The translations under genes were made by a program, and so were the position numbers. Source: Chrysemys picta bellii (taxonomy: Eukaryota > Chordata > Testudines > Emydidae). Taken from it: DNA of 64,000 nucleotides. Below are positions 32,453 to 43,631 of the stretch, one piece after another; the first letter of the stretch is position 1, and the number at the start of each line of letters is the position of its first letter. Location: contig NC_088792.1 in assembly GCF_011386835.1 (NCBI RefSeq), positions 60,392,081 to 60,456,080 of the forward strand. The letters are read 5' to 3'. Below the pieces are notes generated by a model. The model saw nothing but the letters and a program-made list of their open reading frames with translations, was not told where the DNA came from and ran no database searches.

Positions 32453-33925
32453 TCCTCCAGGAAATGAGGAATCCTGCCCCCTAGTTTCAGTTTTGGGCAG
32501 ATGTCTTCAAGATCTTTCTCCAAGTAAATTTTGGGAGAGGGGAAAGGGCTGAGGTCCCTCCAGACTATTCCCTGCACCTCTATTCCACCATTTTCCTTTG
32601 GGGAATTTGTCATACCTCTGTGAGGATGAGGTGTGAAAGAAGCATCTCTGTCTGAAGACTGGTCTACACATTGTCCAGTGGGCACTTAGTGGGGCAGGAA
32701 GAGACTGTTTGGTTTTGCCACATTGTCAGCCAGCAGCTTCTCCAGCTTTTCTCCAAAAAGGAGGAAGCCTGTAAACTTGGCCAAGCATAGCATCTGTTTA
32801 GAGTTAGAGTCCATCTTCTAGGGTCAGAGCCATAGCTGGCAGCTGGCTACATGGCTTGGGTAGAGAAACTTATTGCATCCATTGAAGCATTAGGTATAAA
32901 TGCTGTTGCTAAGGAGACTTTTGTTAAAGTGGAGCCAAAGTCAGGGTGATCTCTGTCCTTTAGGCTTGGAGCCCTTCCAACCAGGAAAGGAGCTGCTCTT
33001 GCAAAGCAGGTAGCTGCCAGGGACACTCAGAGGGTCGCCTTCATTTTTCTATCCTTGGGATCCTTAGGATAGAACTCCCTTTTGAGGGAATAGCCATATT
33101 CCTGGTGAGGGATGCTACAGTGGCGCCAACCTTTGGTGTCTCAGCCATAGACCCCCCTTTGGTTTCTGAATGTTTAAAGAACCTGAAGTCACTCTTATTA
33201 ATGTGTGTGCCCTGACCCAGCTTGTTCCATTCATCCCTAAGCACTTTCTTAAAGGAGGAGTGAAGGGGTCTCGCAGCCCCAGGGGAGGAATTTACTCTGA
33301 GGCTTGATCTCAGGAACCCGCTCAGGCTGGATGTGAATCGTGGAAACAACATTGTTTCACACAGCTTGAAATTTCAAAGGTGGAAAAAAAAATCCTGCAT
33401 TCCCACCCTTTCTGTTTGGATTCCGAACCAGACAGCTCACCTTCCTCAGTGGAGGAGGAAAATCAGAGGATTCTGTCTCCTGGATTTTTTGTGTGCCTTT
33501 TCTTTCCCTTTTTGGAACCTTTTTGGGTGCTTTGGGAGCTTAGATGCTCTGCTGCAGCTTTGGTGAGGCCTTTTGCTGCTTGCCTTCCATCAGTTCTGAA
33601 GCACTCTTGAGAGGTCTGTCTCAGAATCCTCTCCCGCTGGCACCCATTCCTCCTGGGAGTTGTATGAGTCCTGCTGGTCAGCTTGGGAGGGAGTGGGAGC
33701 TGATTAGAAGCCCTGCTTCTTTCCCCAGGGCTCTGAGGACCCACTGTTAGACATGGGGGGGATTTGTGGCCCTCCAAGTTTCCCCTCTTTGTTCTGTTGG
33801 GGCCTCTGGGACTTACCCCCTGAGCAGAGTGGTCAGGGAGGATCTTCCTCGCTTATGGAGCCTCTCCCTGCTGTGCACCCAGGTTCCTGGTCCATTTTAT
33901 CCCTGCTGGGGTTGCAGCTGCCTTG
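32453..33925. other. Unidentified degenerate repeat sequence
   Basis: No gene I can name. The minus strand has a 103-codon frame (33352-33041) rich in Ser/Lys with LRDEWNKLGQGTHINKSDF and short frames before it. It resembles decayed retrotransposon protein rather than a host exon, but I recognise no domain. Confidence 0.4.
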
Positions 33926-33930
33926 GTGGA

Positions 33931-34526
33931 TGTAATGGGGTTTGCTCACCACTCTGGCACCTCCTGCTGGAGGTCTTTGGAATTAGCTCTGTATGGTAGT
34001 GCGCCCTCTTCAGGTGGTGCCTCACCACCGTCACTCCTGCTCTAGCATCCACATTTCTCCAAGGACCAGAGCCTCCTCTTCAGTGACACAGCCCTCCGGC
34101 CTTGCCACACACTGGGGTTCCCCCTTCTGGGGGACCTGCAGTCCTCTGTTCAGCCACTTCCCTTAGTGGCAACTGGAGCCAATTGTCTGGCCACTTGCTC
34201 ATGGCCCCAGCATCCTCTTTGCCCTGGCCTCAGGGCCTCAGCCTGTAAACCCCAGTAGCCAGCCAGGAGCTGTCTCTCGCTCCCCCGGTCCCTGCTCACA
34301 GCACTGCTTTGTCCAGGGTGCTAGCAATTATCTCAGCTCTCCAGAGACCGTCTTCCCTCCCTGGGCTCCCAGCAGAGAACTGCCCTCCTCTACCCTGCAG
34401 CTCCCTTTTTATATGGGCCTTCTTGGCCATGATTGGCTGCTCCCTTCAGCCCTTTTCTGAAGGAGGCAGCCACCCTGGGCTCTATTAACCCCGTAGAGGC
34501 CAATGTGGGGCAGGCGCCCCATCACA
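33931..34526 (-). repeat. 3' LTR of element C
   Basis: A 596-bp LTR, minus sense, starting TGTGATGGGGCGCCTGCCCC and ending CCATTACA. It shares order and sequence with 35758-36170 joined to 40790-40968. The minus-strand TATA-like box ATATAAAAAGGG lies near 34407-34418. Confidence 0.8.
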
Positions 34527-35019
34527 CACTCTCCCCCTCAAGCCTACAATTCTTGGGGGTAGGAAGGTCTCATGCTTGTCACTACTCTGAGATGCCCCTT
34601 TAGGTTATCCTGCTGTTGCTTGGTTTCCTTCAGCCAGAGACACACATCTTCCTTCTCCTTTATAGCATCCCTAAATTCTTGCCTCAGGTTTGCCAGGTCT
34701 CCTTCTGCCCTTAGGCTGCCACTGGTAATTGGGGTTGTATTTTGGACTCCCCCAGTCCTTTTTCTGTCAGAGTCTAGGTACCCACAGTAGTATGTTCCAC
34801 CACTGTGTTTGTTCCTACCTCTCCCTGGGCCCCCTCTGTCCCAGTCATTTTGTCCGCGACCTCCTTACTACCTCCTACTGAGTGTGGGAGATGACTCCCT
34901 GGCAGGTCTACAGCCGTCACCGCTGCATCCACCCTGACAGTCTCTGATCCAACCTGATTCCCGGTCACACCTTTCCTATCCTGCCTTCTCTTAAGGGGGC
35001 AATACCTTTTTATTTATAT

Positions 35020-35447
35020 GCTCCCCCCCATCGCACCAAAAGCAAGCTCTTTGTCTCTTCTTGGCCATGGGTCTCCCATAGTCATTCCCTTGTTCAGCCC
35101 CATCCTCTGGGCTAGCCATGACCCTGCAACTTATGAAAGGGCACTCCTTCTGTAGGTGCCCCTGTGGCCCACAGACCCAACATGCCCATCCTCTCTTTGT
35201 TCTCCTGACAGGGGGATTATTCTGGGCTCTCGATCCTACCCACTCTCTGAGGCTTCAGTCCCCCATCCCAGTAGGGGCAATCTCTTTCCCAGTGTCCTTG
35301 CCACCCACAGACATAACAATCAGTCAGCCCAGCCACCGGTCTCCTGGTCCTGGTACCTGGCTTCTCCTCATGGTCTCTGTGGCTTCTATTAAACTTTCTC
35401 CATAGGAGCTTTGCCAGGGCCTGCTGTTGCTTAACCAGCTTCCCCAA
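35020..35447 (-). pseudogene. Gag nucleocapsid remnant with zinc knuckles
   Basis: The minus strand encodes a Lys/Arg-rich stretch and then a perfect CX2CX4HX4C knuckle, CYVCGWQGHWERDCP (about 35318-35274). In another frame follow a second perfect knuckle, CWVCGPQGHLQKECP (about 35182-35138), and a partial third, CFWCDGG (about 35046). In retroelements such knuckles bind the element RNA during packaging. Spacing suggests one nucleocapsid protein with at least one frame break. No capsid, protease or polymerase is present, so the element was probably non-autonomous or internally deleted. Gypsy-like or endogenous-retrovirus origin cannot be told apart from this piece. Confidence 0.75.
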
Positions 35448-37130
35448 ATAAGTCTGGAGGTACCACTGTGTCTCCCATTCCTTCTGTTGGTTCTCCTGGA
35501 TTTCATGCAGCAGGGTCTCGAACCTTCAGTGCTGTCTATCAGTCCCTTTCTACTAGGGTCCTGACCCCAGAGTCCAGCCTGGGATGGTACAACAACCCTC
35601 TGCAAAGAAGACCTCTGCATACTCTGGATCCATCGTCCCCACCTTCAATATCTCGCCTTTACTCTCTCAAACACCCATGTACCTGGGCAATCATCCCAAC
35701 AGTCCTCTCTCCTCCCCTTATCTCAGGGGTGACCTTGTGCCCACATTCTCCACCACATGTAATGGGGTTCACTCACCACTCTGGTGCCTCCTGCTGGATG
35801 TCTTTGGAATTAGCTCTGCATGGTAGTGTGCCCTCTTCAGGTGGTGCCTCACTGCCATCACTCCTGCTCTAGGACCCACATCTCTCCAAGGACCACAGCA
35901 TCCTCTTCAATGGCACAACCCTCCGGCCAACCCACACACTGGGTTTCCCCCTTCTGGGGGACCTGCAGTCCTCTGTTAAGCCACTTCCCTTAGTGGCAAC
36001 TGCAAATTGTCTGGCCACCTGTTCATGGCCCCAGCATCCTCTTTGCCCTTTCCTCGGGGCCTCAGCCTGTAAACCCCAGTAGCCAGCTAGGAGCTGTCTC
36101 TCACTCCCCTGGTCCCTGCTTGCAGCACTGCTCTGTCCAGGATGCTGGCAGTTCTCTCAGCCCTCACAAAGGGTATGTCTACACTACGAAATTAGGTCAA
36201 ATTTATAGAAGTCGTTTTTTTAGAAATCATTTTTATACCGTCTATTGTGTGTCCCCACACAAAATGCTCTAAGTGCATTACATCAGTGGACTGCATCCAC
36301 AGTACTGAGGCTATTGGAATTCTGGGTTGAGATCCCAATGCCTGATGGGGCAAAAACAGTGTCACGGGTGGTTCTGGGTACATGTCGTCAGGCCCCCTCT
36401 TCCTCCCTCCCTGAAAGCAACAGCAGACAATCATTTCACGCCTTTTTTCCTGGGTTACCTGTGCAAATGCCATACCATGGCAAGCATGGAACCCGCTCAG
36501 CTCACCGTCACCGTACATCTCCTGGGTGCTGGCAGACGTGGTACTGCATTGCTACACAGCAGCAGATCATTGCCTTTTGGCAACAGATGGTGCATTACGA
36601 TTGGTAGCCATCGTCGTCATACTCCTGGGAGCTCTTTTAGCCGAACTCGGTGAGGTGAGTCGGGGCACCTGGGCAGACATGGGAGTGACTCAGCCAGGTC
36701 ATTCCCTTTTCAAGTTTCATCTCATGGAGACTCAGTCCTGCCGGCAGTCGTACTGCACCGTCTTCTGGTGAGCAACCAGGAGATGACGATGGCTAGCAGT
36801 CGTACTGCACCGTCTGCTGCCAGCCTAAGATGAATAAGATAGATGGAGTGGATCAAAACAAGAAATAGACCAGATTTTTTTGGTATTCATTTGCTCCCCC
36901 CTCCCTCCCTCTGTGAAATCAACGGCCTGCTAAACCTAGGGTTTTGAGTTCAATCCTTGAGGGGGCCATTCTGTGTGACAGTTGTTTGTGTTTCTCCTTG
37001 ATGCAAAGCCACCCCCTTTGTTGATTTTAATTCCCTGTAAGCCAACCCTGAAAGCCACATCGTCAGTCGCCCCTCCCTCCATCAGAGTAACGGCAATCAT
37101 TTCGTGCCTTTTTTCAGTGCAGATGGGAAC

Positions 37131-38377
37131 ATGGAGCCCACTCAGATCAACGCAGCAATTATGAGGACTGTAAACACACATTATCCAGCAGGATATGCAG
37201 AACCAGAACATGCCAAAGCAAAACCAGGCGAGGAGGCGATGGCAGTGCGGTGACGAGAGTTATGAGGACATGGACATAGACTTCTCACAAAGTACGGGCC
37301 CCGGCAATGTGCACATCATGGTGTTAATTGGGCAGGTTCATGGCATGGAATGCTGATTGTGGGCCTGGGAAACAAGCACAGACTGGTGGGACCGCATAGT
37401 GTTGCAGATCTAAAATGGTTCCCAATGGCTGTGAAACTTTTGCATACATATGGGCACTTTTATGGAACTTTGTGACTTGCTTTCCCCTGCCTTGAAGCAC
37501 CAGGATACCAAGATGAGAGCAGCCCTCACAGTTGAGAAGCGAGTGGCGATACCCTGTGGAAGCTTGCAACGCCAGAGAGCTACCGGTTAGTCAGGGATCA
37601 ATTTGGGGTGGGCAAATCTACTGTGGGGGCTGCTGTGCTCCAAGTAGCCAACGCAATCAAAGAACTGCTGATATCAAGGGTAGTGACTCTGGGAAAAGTG
37701 CAGGCCATAGTGGATGGCTTTGCTGCAATGGGATGCCCTAAATGTGGTGGGGCAATAGACGGAACCCATATCCCTATCGTGGCACCGGAGTACCAACCCA
37801 GTGAGTACATAAACCACAAGGGGTACAAGGTGCTGCAAGCACTGGTGGATCACAAGGGACGTTTCACCATCAACGTGGGATGGCTGGGAAAGGTACATGA
37901 TGCTCGCATCTTCGGGAACTCTGGTCTGTTTCAAAAGCTGCAGGAAGGGACTTTCTTCCCAGACCAGGGATGTTGAAATGCCTATAGTTATCCTTGGACA
38001 CAGCCAATGCCATGGCTCATGAAGCCATACAGACAGTCTGGACAGTAGTCAGGATCTGTTCAACTATAGGCTGAGCAAGTGCAGAATGGTGGTAGAATGT
38101 GCATTTGGATGTTTAAAAGCGTGCTGGCGCAGTTTACTGACTCAGATAGACCTCAGCGAAACCAATATTCCCATTGTTCTTACTGCTTGCTGTGCGCTGC
38201 ACAATATCTGAGAGTAAGGGGGAAACGTTTATGGCAGGGTGGGAGGTCGAGGCAAATTGTCTGGCCGCTGATTACATGCAGCCAGACACCAGCGTGGTTA
38301 GAAGAGTACAGGAGGGCACGCTCCGCATCAAAGAAGCTTTGAAAACCAGTTTCATGACTCGCCAGGCTACGGTGTGA
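37131..38377 (+). pseudogene. PIF-Harbinger transposase (HARBI1-like), broken
   Basis: The probable start ATG is at 37131 and the end is TGA at 38377 after FMTRQATV. The best stretch (37608-37976) has GKSTVGAAVLQVANAI, the catalytic-core motif GAIDGTHIPIVAP with the first DDE aspartate, and VGWLGKVHDARIF with the second. Downstream, across frame changes, are CRMVVECAFGCL-type residues (about 38075-38115) and FMAGWEVEANCLAADYMQPD. In the family the enzyme cuts and pastes the element into TWA-like sites, helped by the Myb-like partner. At least a stop/frameshift near 37248 (TGA) and one near 37975 break it. The first-exon region is partly repeated upstream (36470-36500). Confidence 0.85.
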
Positions 38378-38607
38378 CAGTTCTGTTTGTTTCTCCTTGA
38401 TGAACTCCCCGCCCCTTGGTTCACTCTACTGCCCTGTAAGCTAACCACCCTCCCCTCCCACTTCGATCACCACTTGCAGAGGCAATAAAGTCATTGTTGC
38501 TTCACATTCATGCATTCTTTATTAATTCATCACATAAATAGGGGGATAACTGCCAAGGTAGCCCGGGAGGGGTGGTGGAGGAGGGAAGGACAAGGCCACA
38601 CTGCACT

Positions 38608-40441
38608 TTAAAACGTATTGAATGCCAGCCTTCTGTTGCTTTTGCAATCCTCTGGGGTGGAGTGGCTGGGTGGCCGGAGGCCCCCCCACCACATTCTTGA
38701 GCATCTGGGTGAGGAGGCTATGGAACTTGGTGAGGAGGACGGTTGGTTACACAGGAGCTGTAGCGGCAGTCTGTGCTCCTGCTGTCTTTCCTGCAGCTCA
38801 ACCATATGCTGCAGCATATGAGATTGATCCTCCAGCAGCCTGAGCATTGACTACTGCCTTCTGTCAGCAAGCTGACGCCACCGATCATCTTCAGTCCGCC
38901 ACTTACTCTCTTCAGCCCGCCACTTACTTTCTTTAGCCCACCACCTCTCCTCGTGTTCATATTGTGCTTTCCTGCACTCTGACATTGTCTGCCTTCACGC
39001 ATTCTGCTGTGCTCTGTCAGTGTGGGAGGACAGCATGAGCTCAGAGAACATTTCATCCCAAGTGTGTTTTTTTTTCACCTTCTAATCTTCGCTAGCCTCT
39101 GCGAAGGAGAAATATATGCAGCTGGTGGAGGAAAAAAAAGGGAGAGTGGTAGTTAAAAAGACACATTTTATAGAATAATGGGTACACTCTTTCATGGTAA
39201 ACCTTGCTGTTAACATTACATAGCACATGTGCTTTCGTAATAAGGTCGCATTTTGCCTCTTATTGAGGGTATGCCAGTTTGGTGTGAGAGATCACTCATG
39301 CAGGACTGGGCAACACAATTCGGCTTGCAGGCAGCCATGGAAAGTCACAATCTTTTGGCTTCTTTAACCTTCATAACATGTGGGAATGGCTTTACCCCAC
39401 CCCCCACCACGTGGCTAACTGTGGGGAACATTTCTGTTCAGCCACAGGCAAACAGCCCAGCAGGAATGGGCACCTCTGAATGTCCGCTTAATAAAGCCAC
39501 CCTATTTCAACCAGGTGACCATGAATGATAACACTCTCCTGAGGATAACACATAAAGAATGGATATTGTTTGAATTCCAGCAAACACCGGGACCATACAC
39601 TGCAATGCTTTGTTCTGCAATACTTTGTTCTATGCACTACTGGCCTGGTGTGGTAAAGTGTCCTACCATGGAGGACGGAATAAGGCTGCCCTCCCAAGAA
39701 ATCATTTGCAAAGGCTTTGGGAGTATATCCAGGAGAGCTTTATGGAGATGTCCCTGGAGGATTTCCGCTCCCTCCCCAGACACGTTAAGAGACTTTTCCA
39801 GTAGCTGTCCTGGCCGAGAATGCCAGGGCAAATTAATCATTAAACACACTTGCTTTTAAACCATGTCTAATATTTTCAAAGGTACACTCACCAGAGGCCC
39901 CTTCTCCGCCTTCAGGGTCTGGGAGCCCACCTTGGGTGGGTTCGGAGGGTACTGACTCCAGATTCACAGTGAGAAACTGTTGGGAAAACTGGTTTCTCAG
40001 CTTTCTTGCTGTAAGCTATCATCTTCCTCGTCCCCAAAACCTGCTTCCATGTTGCGTTCTACTCCATTGACGGAGTCAAAGCACAAGGCTGGGGTAGTGG
40101 TGGCTGCACCCCCTAGAATGGCATGCAGCTCATCATAGAAGCGGCATGTTTGGGGCCTTGACCCGGAGTGGGCGTTTGCCTCTCTGGTTTTTTGGTAGGC
40201 TTGCCTGAGCTCCTTAATTTTCACGTGGCAGTGCTGCGAGTCCCTGTTATAGTCTCTGTCCTTCATGACCTTGGAGATTTTTTTCAAATGTTTTGGCATT
40301 TTGTTTACTGGAACGGAGTCCAGCTAGCACAGATTAGTTTACCCATACCGCGATCAAATCCTGTACCTCCCGTTCGGTCCATGCTGGAGCTCTTTTGCGA
40401 TTCTGGGACTCCATAGTCACCTCTGCTGATGAGCTCTGCAT
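38608..40441 (-). pseudogene. Harbinger Myb/SANT-like protein, broken
   Basis: The ATG is at 40441 or 40412 (MESQNRKRAPAWTEREV), giving the start of a Myb/SANT-like trihelix domain. A TAA near 40335 and a one-base shift at a poly-A run (about 40290) break it. The domain continues at 40299-39997 (HCHVKIKELRQAYQKTREAN, then TCRFYDELHAILGG and acidic GDEEDD). A far C-terminal piece is at 38847-38608: MLRLLEDQSHMLQHMVELQE, a coiled-coil, then Pro/Ser-rich sequence. In PIF-Harbinger elements this protein brings the transposase to the DNA ends and nucleus. The gap 38850-39990 holds an intron or decayed sequence. Confidence 0.8.
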
Positions 40442-40973
40442 GGTCACCTGTGATGATCAGCTCACAACGCTGGCCAAACAGGAAATAAAATTCAAAAGTT
40501 CGTGGGACGTTTCCTGTCTACCTGGCCAGCGCATCTGAGTTGAGAGCGCTGTCCACAGCGGTCACAATGGAGCACTCTGGGATAGCTCCCGGAGGTCACT
40601 ACCGTCGAATTGCATCCACATTATCCCAAATTTGACCCGGCAAGGCCGATTTTAGTGCTAATCCCCTCCTTGGGGGTAGAGTAAAGAAATCGAGTCAAAA
40701 AAAAGGGCTTCGTCGTGTGGATGGGTGCAGGGTTAAATCGAGGTAACGCTGTTAAATTCAACCTAAAATTGTAGTGTAGACCAGGTCAAAGTCTTTCCAC
40801 CCTGGGCTCGTAGCAGAGAACTGCCCTCCTCTGCCCTGCAGCTCCCTTTTTATATGGGCCTGCTTGGCTGCTTCCTTCAGCCCTTCTGTGATTGGTTGCC
40901 TCCTGCACAGCCTTCCTTGGGCTCTATTAACCCCTTAGAGCCCAGTGTGGGGCAGGCACCCCACCACAGTGGG

Positions 40974-41544
40974 GAAGGGAACCGACCTGCCTGTCTGACT
41001 CCTAGCCTCAGGACCTAACAGAGTCAGGGAGGGCGGGAAAGGCTGGAAGCAGGCAGCCTCACCCATAGAGCACTTCTTGAATTAAACCCTGTGCTTTCTT
41101 GGCTACTCTGCCATGCCTGCAAGGGGCAGATGAGCCGGCAGTGAAGCAGAGCTCAGAGATGGTTAATCCCCCTAGCGGTTAACTGACCCAGGGAGGAGAG
41201 GAATCTTGGAGAGGGAGAACGGTACTCCCAACTGCCCAAAAGCTGGGCAGAAACAGCTCAAATTGCAAAGTACAGGCAGGAGCAACAGAAACTGCCCCAG
41301 TCTGGTTCAGTGGAGGCAGAGACTCTGGCAGGAAGCAGGAGCAGAGGAGGTATGGTCAGAGCATGTGGAGCTGATCTGCCTCCACGAAGCTGCAGAGAGA
41401 GGAGAGCAGCCTGGATGCTCAGAATTGTGGGAGACACTGGGCTGCAGAAAGTACTTGATACGAGCCCCTTAACCACTGACTTGTACAGTGTGTGTGTTAG
41501 TAGTGAAAGGACTATTTCTACCATTAGGGTTACTATGGCAATGA
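40974..41544. other. Spacer sequence between element C and right arm
   Basis: Purine-rich sequence with no homology to the left arm. No gene. Arm homology starts near 41545, at the complement of the TGTATGTGGAACTC motif. Confidence 0.5.
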
Positions 41545-42128
41545 GTTCCACATACACTGACATTTAAGTGGCAGGGGCTGGCACAGTGGTAATCATGCAA
41601 CAATTAACTTTGCTTGAAATAAGTCTAATTGAAATGGTAACTGTAGTGCCTGTGCCCCATGGGAGTACTTATATGGGTGGACATGAAGTATGTTACAGGT
41701 ATGCGAGGCTACAGAGCGAGCAGCCTGACAAATTTCTCTAGTGTAAGCAAAGCCTGTCTTCAAATGGAGACTCTTCCTTTTGAAAAGTTTTTGCTCTGTC
41801 ATTGTGTCCCTTTTTTCTCTAGGTATAGGAGAATGAAGCAAGACACTGACAGATCTCTGTATGTGTCATTTGAACCCCTTTCTCCTTTCTGTCACAAGGG
41901 TAGCTATTTTCCTAGTGTAGACAAGGCTTTGAGAGAGACAAGATGAGGGAGATAATCGCTCTTATTGGACCATTTTCTGGTGGTGAAAGGGACAAGCTTT
42001 CGAGGTTACACAGAGATCTTCTTCCTCCTGAAGAAGAGCCCTGTCAAAGCTTGAAAGCTTGTCTCTCTCTCACCAAGAGAAGTTGGTCCAATAAGAGAGA
42101 TTTTCTCGTCCCCCTTGTGTCTCTAACA

Positions 42129-42400
42129 CTATGTCTCCACAGCAACTAGACACCCTCGGCTGGCCAACGCCAGCCAGCTCAGGCTTGCAGGACACGGGCT
42201 TCGGGGCTGTTTCATTGCTGTGTGCACTGTGCTGAAGCCTGAGCTCTGGGACCTGCCCATCTCACAGGGTCCTAGAGCCCGAGCTCCAGCCCAAGCCCAG
42301 AAGTCTACACAGCAATGAAACATCTCCGCAGCCTGAACCCTGCGATCCTGAGTCGGCTGACATGGGCCAGCTGAGGGTGACTAGTTGCTGTGTAGACATA
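42129..42400. mobile_element. Palindromic MITE, right-arm copy
   Basis: Same insertion as 8194-8465, inverted: ATGTCTCCACAGCAACTAGA to GTTGCTGTGTAGACATA. Confidence 0.7.
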
Positions 42401-43521
42401 TCCTAATAGCCTGGGACCAGCATAGCTACAACAACACAGCGTACAAGGTCTTTAGGAGCACTTTCACTTCAAACCCTCCAGAAATGTCAGGTGAATAGAC
42501 TTTAACGATTCTGCAGAGTATTTTCATGGTTCCCCTAATTGGGAAAAGTCATATCCCATTAACATTTAACCAGACCAGCTCTTGAGTGACAGGAATTTTC
42601 CTAACTACTGGTATGACATAAGACCGAAAAGCTCTCCAGTAGCCAGACATATTCACAATTATAAACACATAAGTAAAAAAGTCATTGGTACAATATATGT
42701 CTATTACAGCCAAGAATAGACAGATTGTTTATTGCCTGTCATGGATTGTGTCACAGAATTTCATAAACTCGCTCAGAATTTAAATTAGACTCATAACGCT
42801 CATCCCTGGAAAGTAAAGACACACTGATTTAGCATTTCAGCTGAATTTAATAAACTCTTATTTTTTCATTTCCTTAAATTATAGCAAATCTGTTTTTAAA
42901 AGGGAGAAAGTTTCTAAGGATCTGAGGGTTGCAAATGGTGATTCCAATGAAATTCTTCCTTATCCCCATAAGGCCGTCATGAAGTAGCTTCTGTATGCAG
43001 TTATACAATCCTCTGCAGCTTTAAGATTGGTGTGAATAGGAGTTTTATAGACTGTAGAGGAGGTGAAACATTTGGGAAGGAAATGATGCTAAATGTTAAA
43101 CTCAGCTACCACTGTGGAAATTGTTTGGCTGACAACCTGGTGACAGGTAATCCGAAAGTATGGATATCAGGGGAATGGGGAACTTCAGCACCCTTTGGGA
43201 TTGTCCTACACTCATGCAAATAAGAATACAAGGACATTTAACTCCTTAACACCAGCAGAATTGGCATCTCCTACTGTCAGTTTGTCTAAGTATTTATACT
43301 ATGCACCTCACCATGGCTGCAGTTTGAATTAGCATGTATCAGTGTAAATTTGATTCCTGACCCCAAAGAGTTCATCAAATTTGACAGCAATTTATGCTGA
43401 ATTTACAGGTGAGTTGAATGGTTAATTATGTTTTGGCTGCTCTCCAATATCTTGGTGCACTTTTTCTCTCTCAGGACTTCATACATTAGCAATAACCTAG
43501 CATGCTTAGATAAACACTAAC

Positions 43522-43631
43522 TAGGGTGACCAGATGTCCCTATTTTATAGGGACAGTCCCGATTTTTGGGTCTTTTTCTATTACCCCTCACCCCCGTCCC
43601 GATTTTTCACATTTGCTGTCTGGTCATCCTA
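43522..43631. mobile_element. hAT MITE, right-arm copy
   Basis: Same insertion as 7023-7132. The flanks ACACTAAC (43514-43521) and GCACTAAC (43632-43639) are the 8-bp duplication with one change. Confidence 0.85.

Larger units (their letters stand above)
36171..40785 (+). mobile_element. PIF-Harbinger transposon with two broken genes
   Basis: An insertion of about 4.6 kb in the 5' LTR of element C. Ends: GGGTATGTCTACACTACGAA and, inverted, GGTCTACACTAC (near 40785). Flanking AAAG occurs on both sides, but the exact 3-bp target copy is unclear. It carries a transposase gene on the plus strand and a Myb/SANT-like gene on the minus strand, facing each other, which is the classic PIF-Harbinger layout. 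Confidence 0.85.
33931..40968 (-). mobile_element. Element C: gag-remnant LTR retroelement with two LTRs
   Basis: The plus strand reads TGTAATGGGGTTTGCTCACC at 33931 and again, almost the same, at 35758. The matching ends are CCCCATCACA (34526) and CCCCACCACA (40968). The flanks GTGGA (33926-33930) and GTGGG (40969-40973) fit a 5-bp duplication. Sense is minus: the 5' LTR is 40968-35758 (split by a Harbinger transposon), the internal part is 35757-34527, and the 3' LTR is 34526-33931. A purine tract (TTGAGGGGGAGAGTG, minus, 34541-34527) touches the 3' LTR. The 1.2-kb interior encodes only zinc knuckles and no pol. Confidence 0.82.

Noticed and set aside
33041..33352. 103-codon minus-strand frame as a host (LAP2-like) protein
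   Set aside because: No motif I can name, flanked by decayed frames and repeats; more likely an old retrotransposon fragment.
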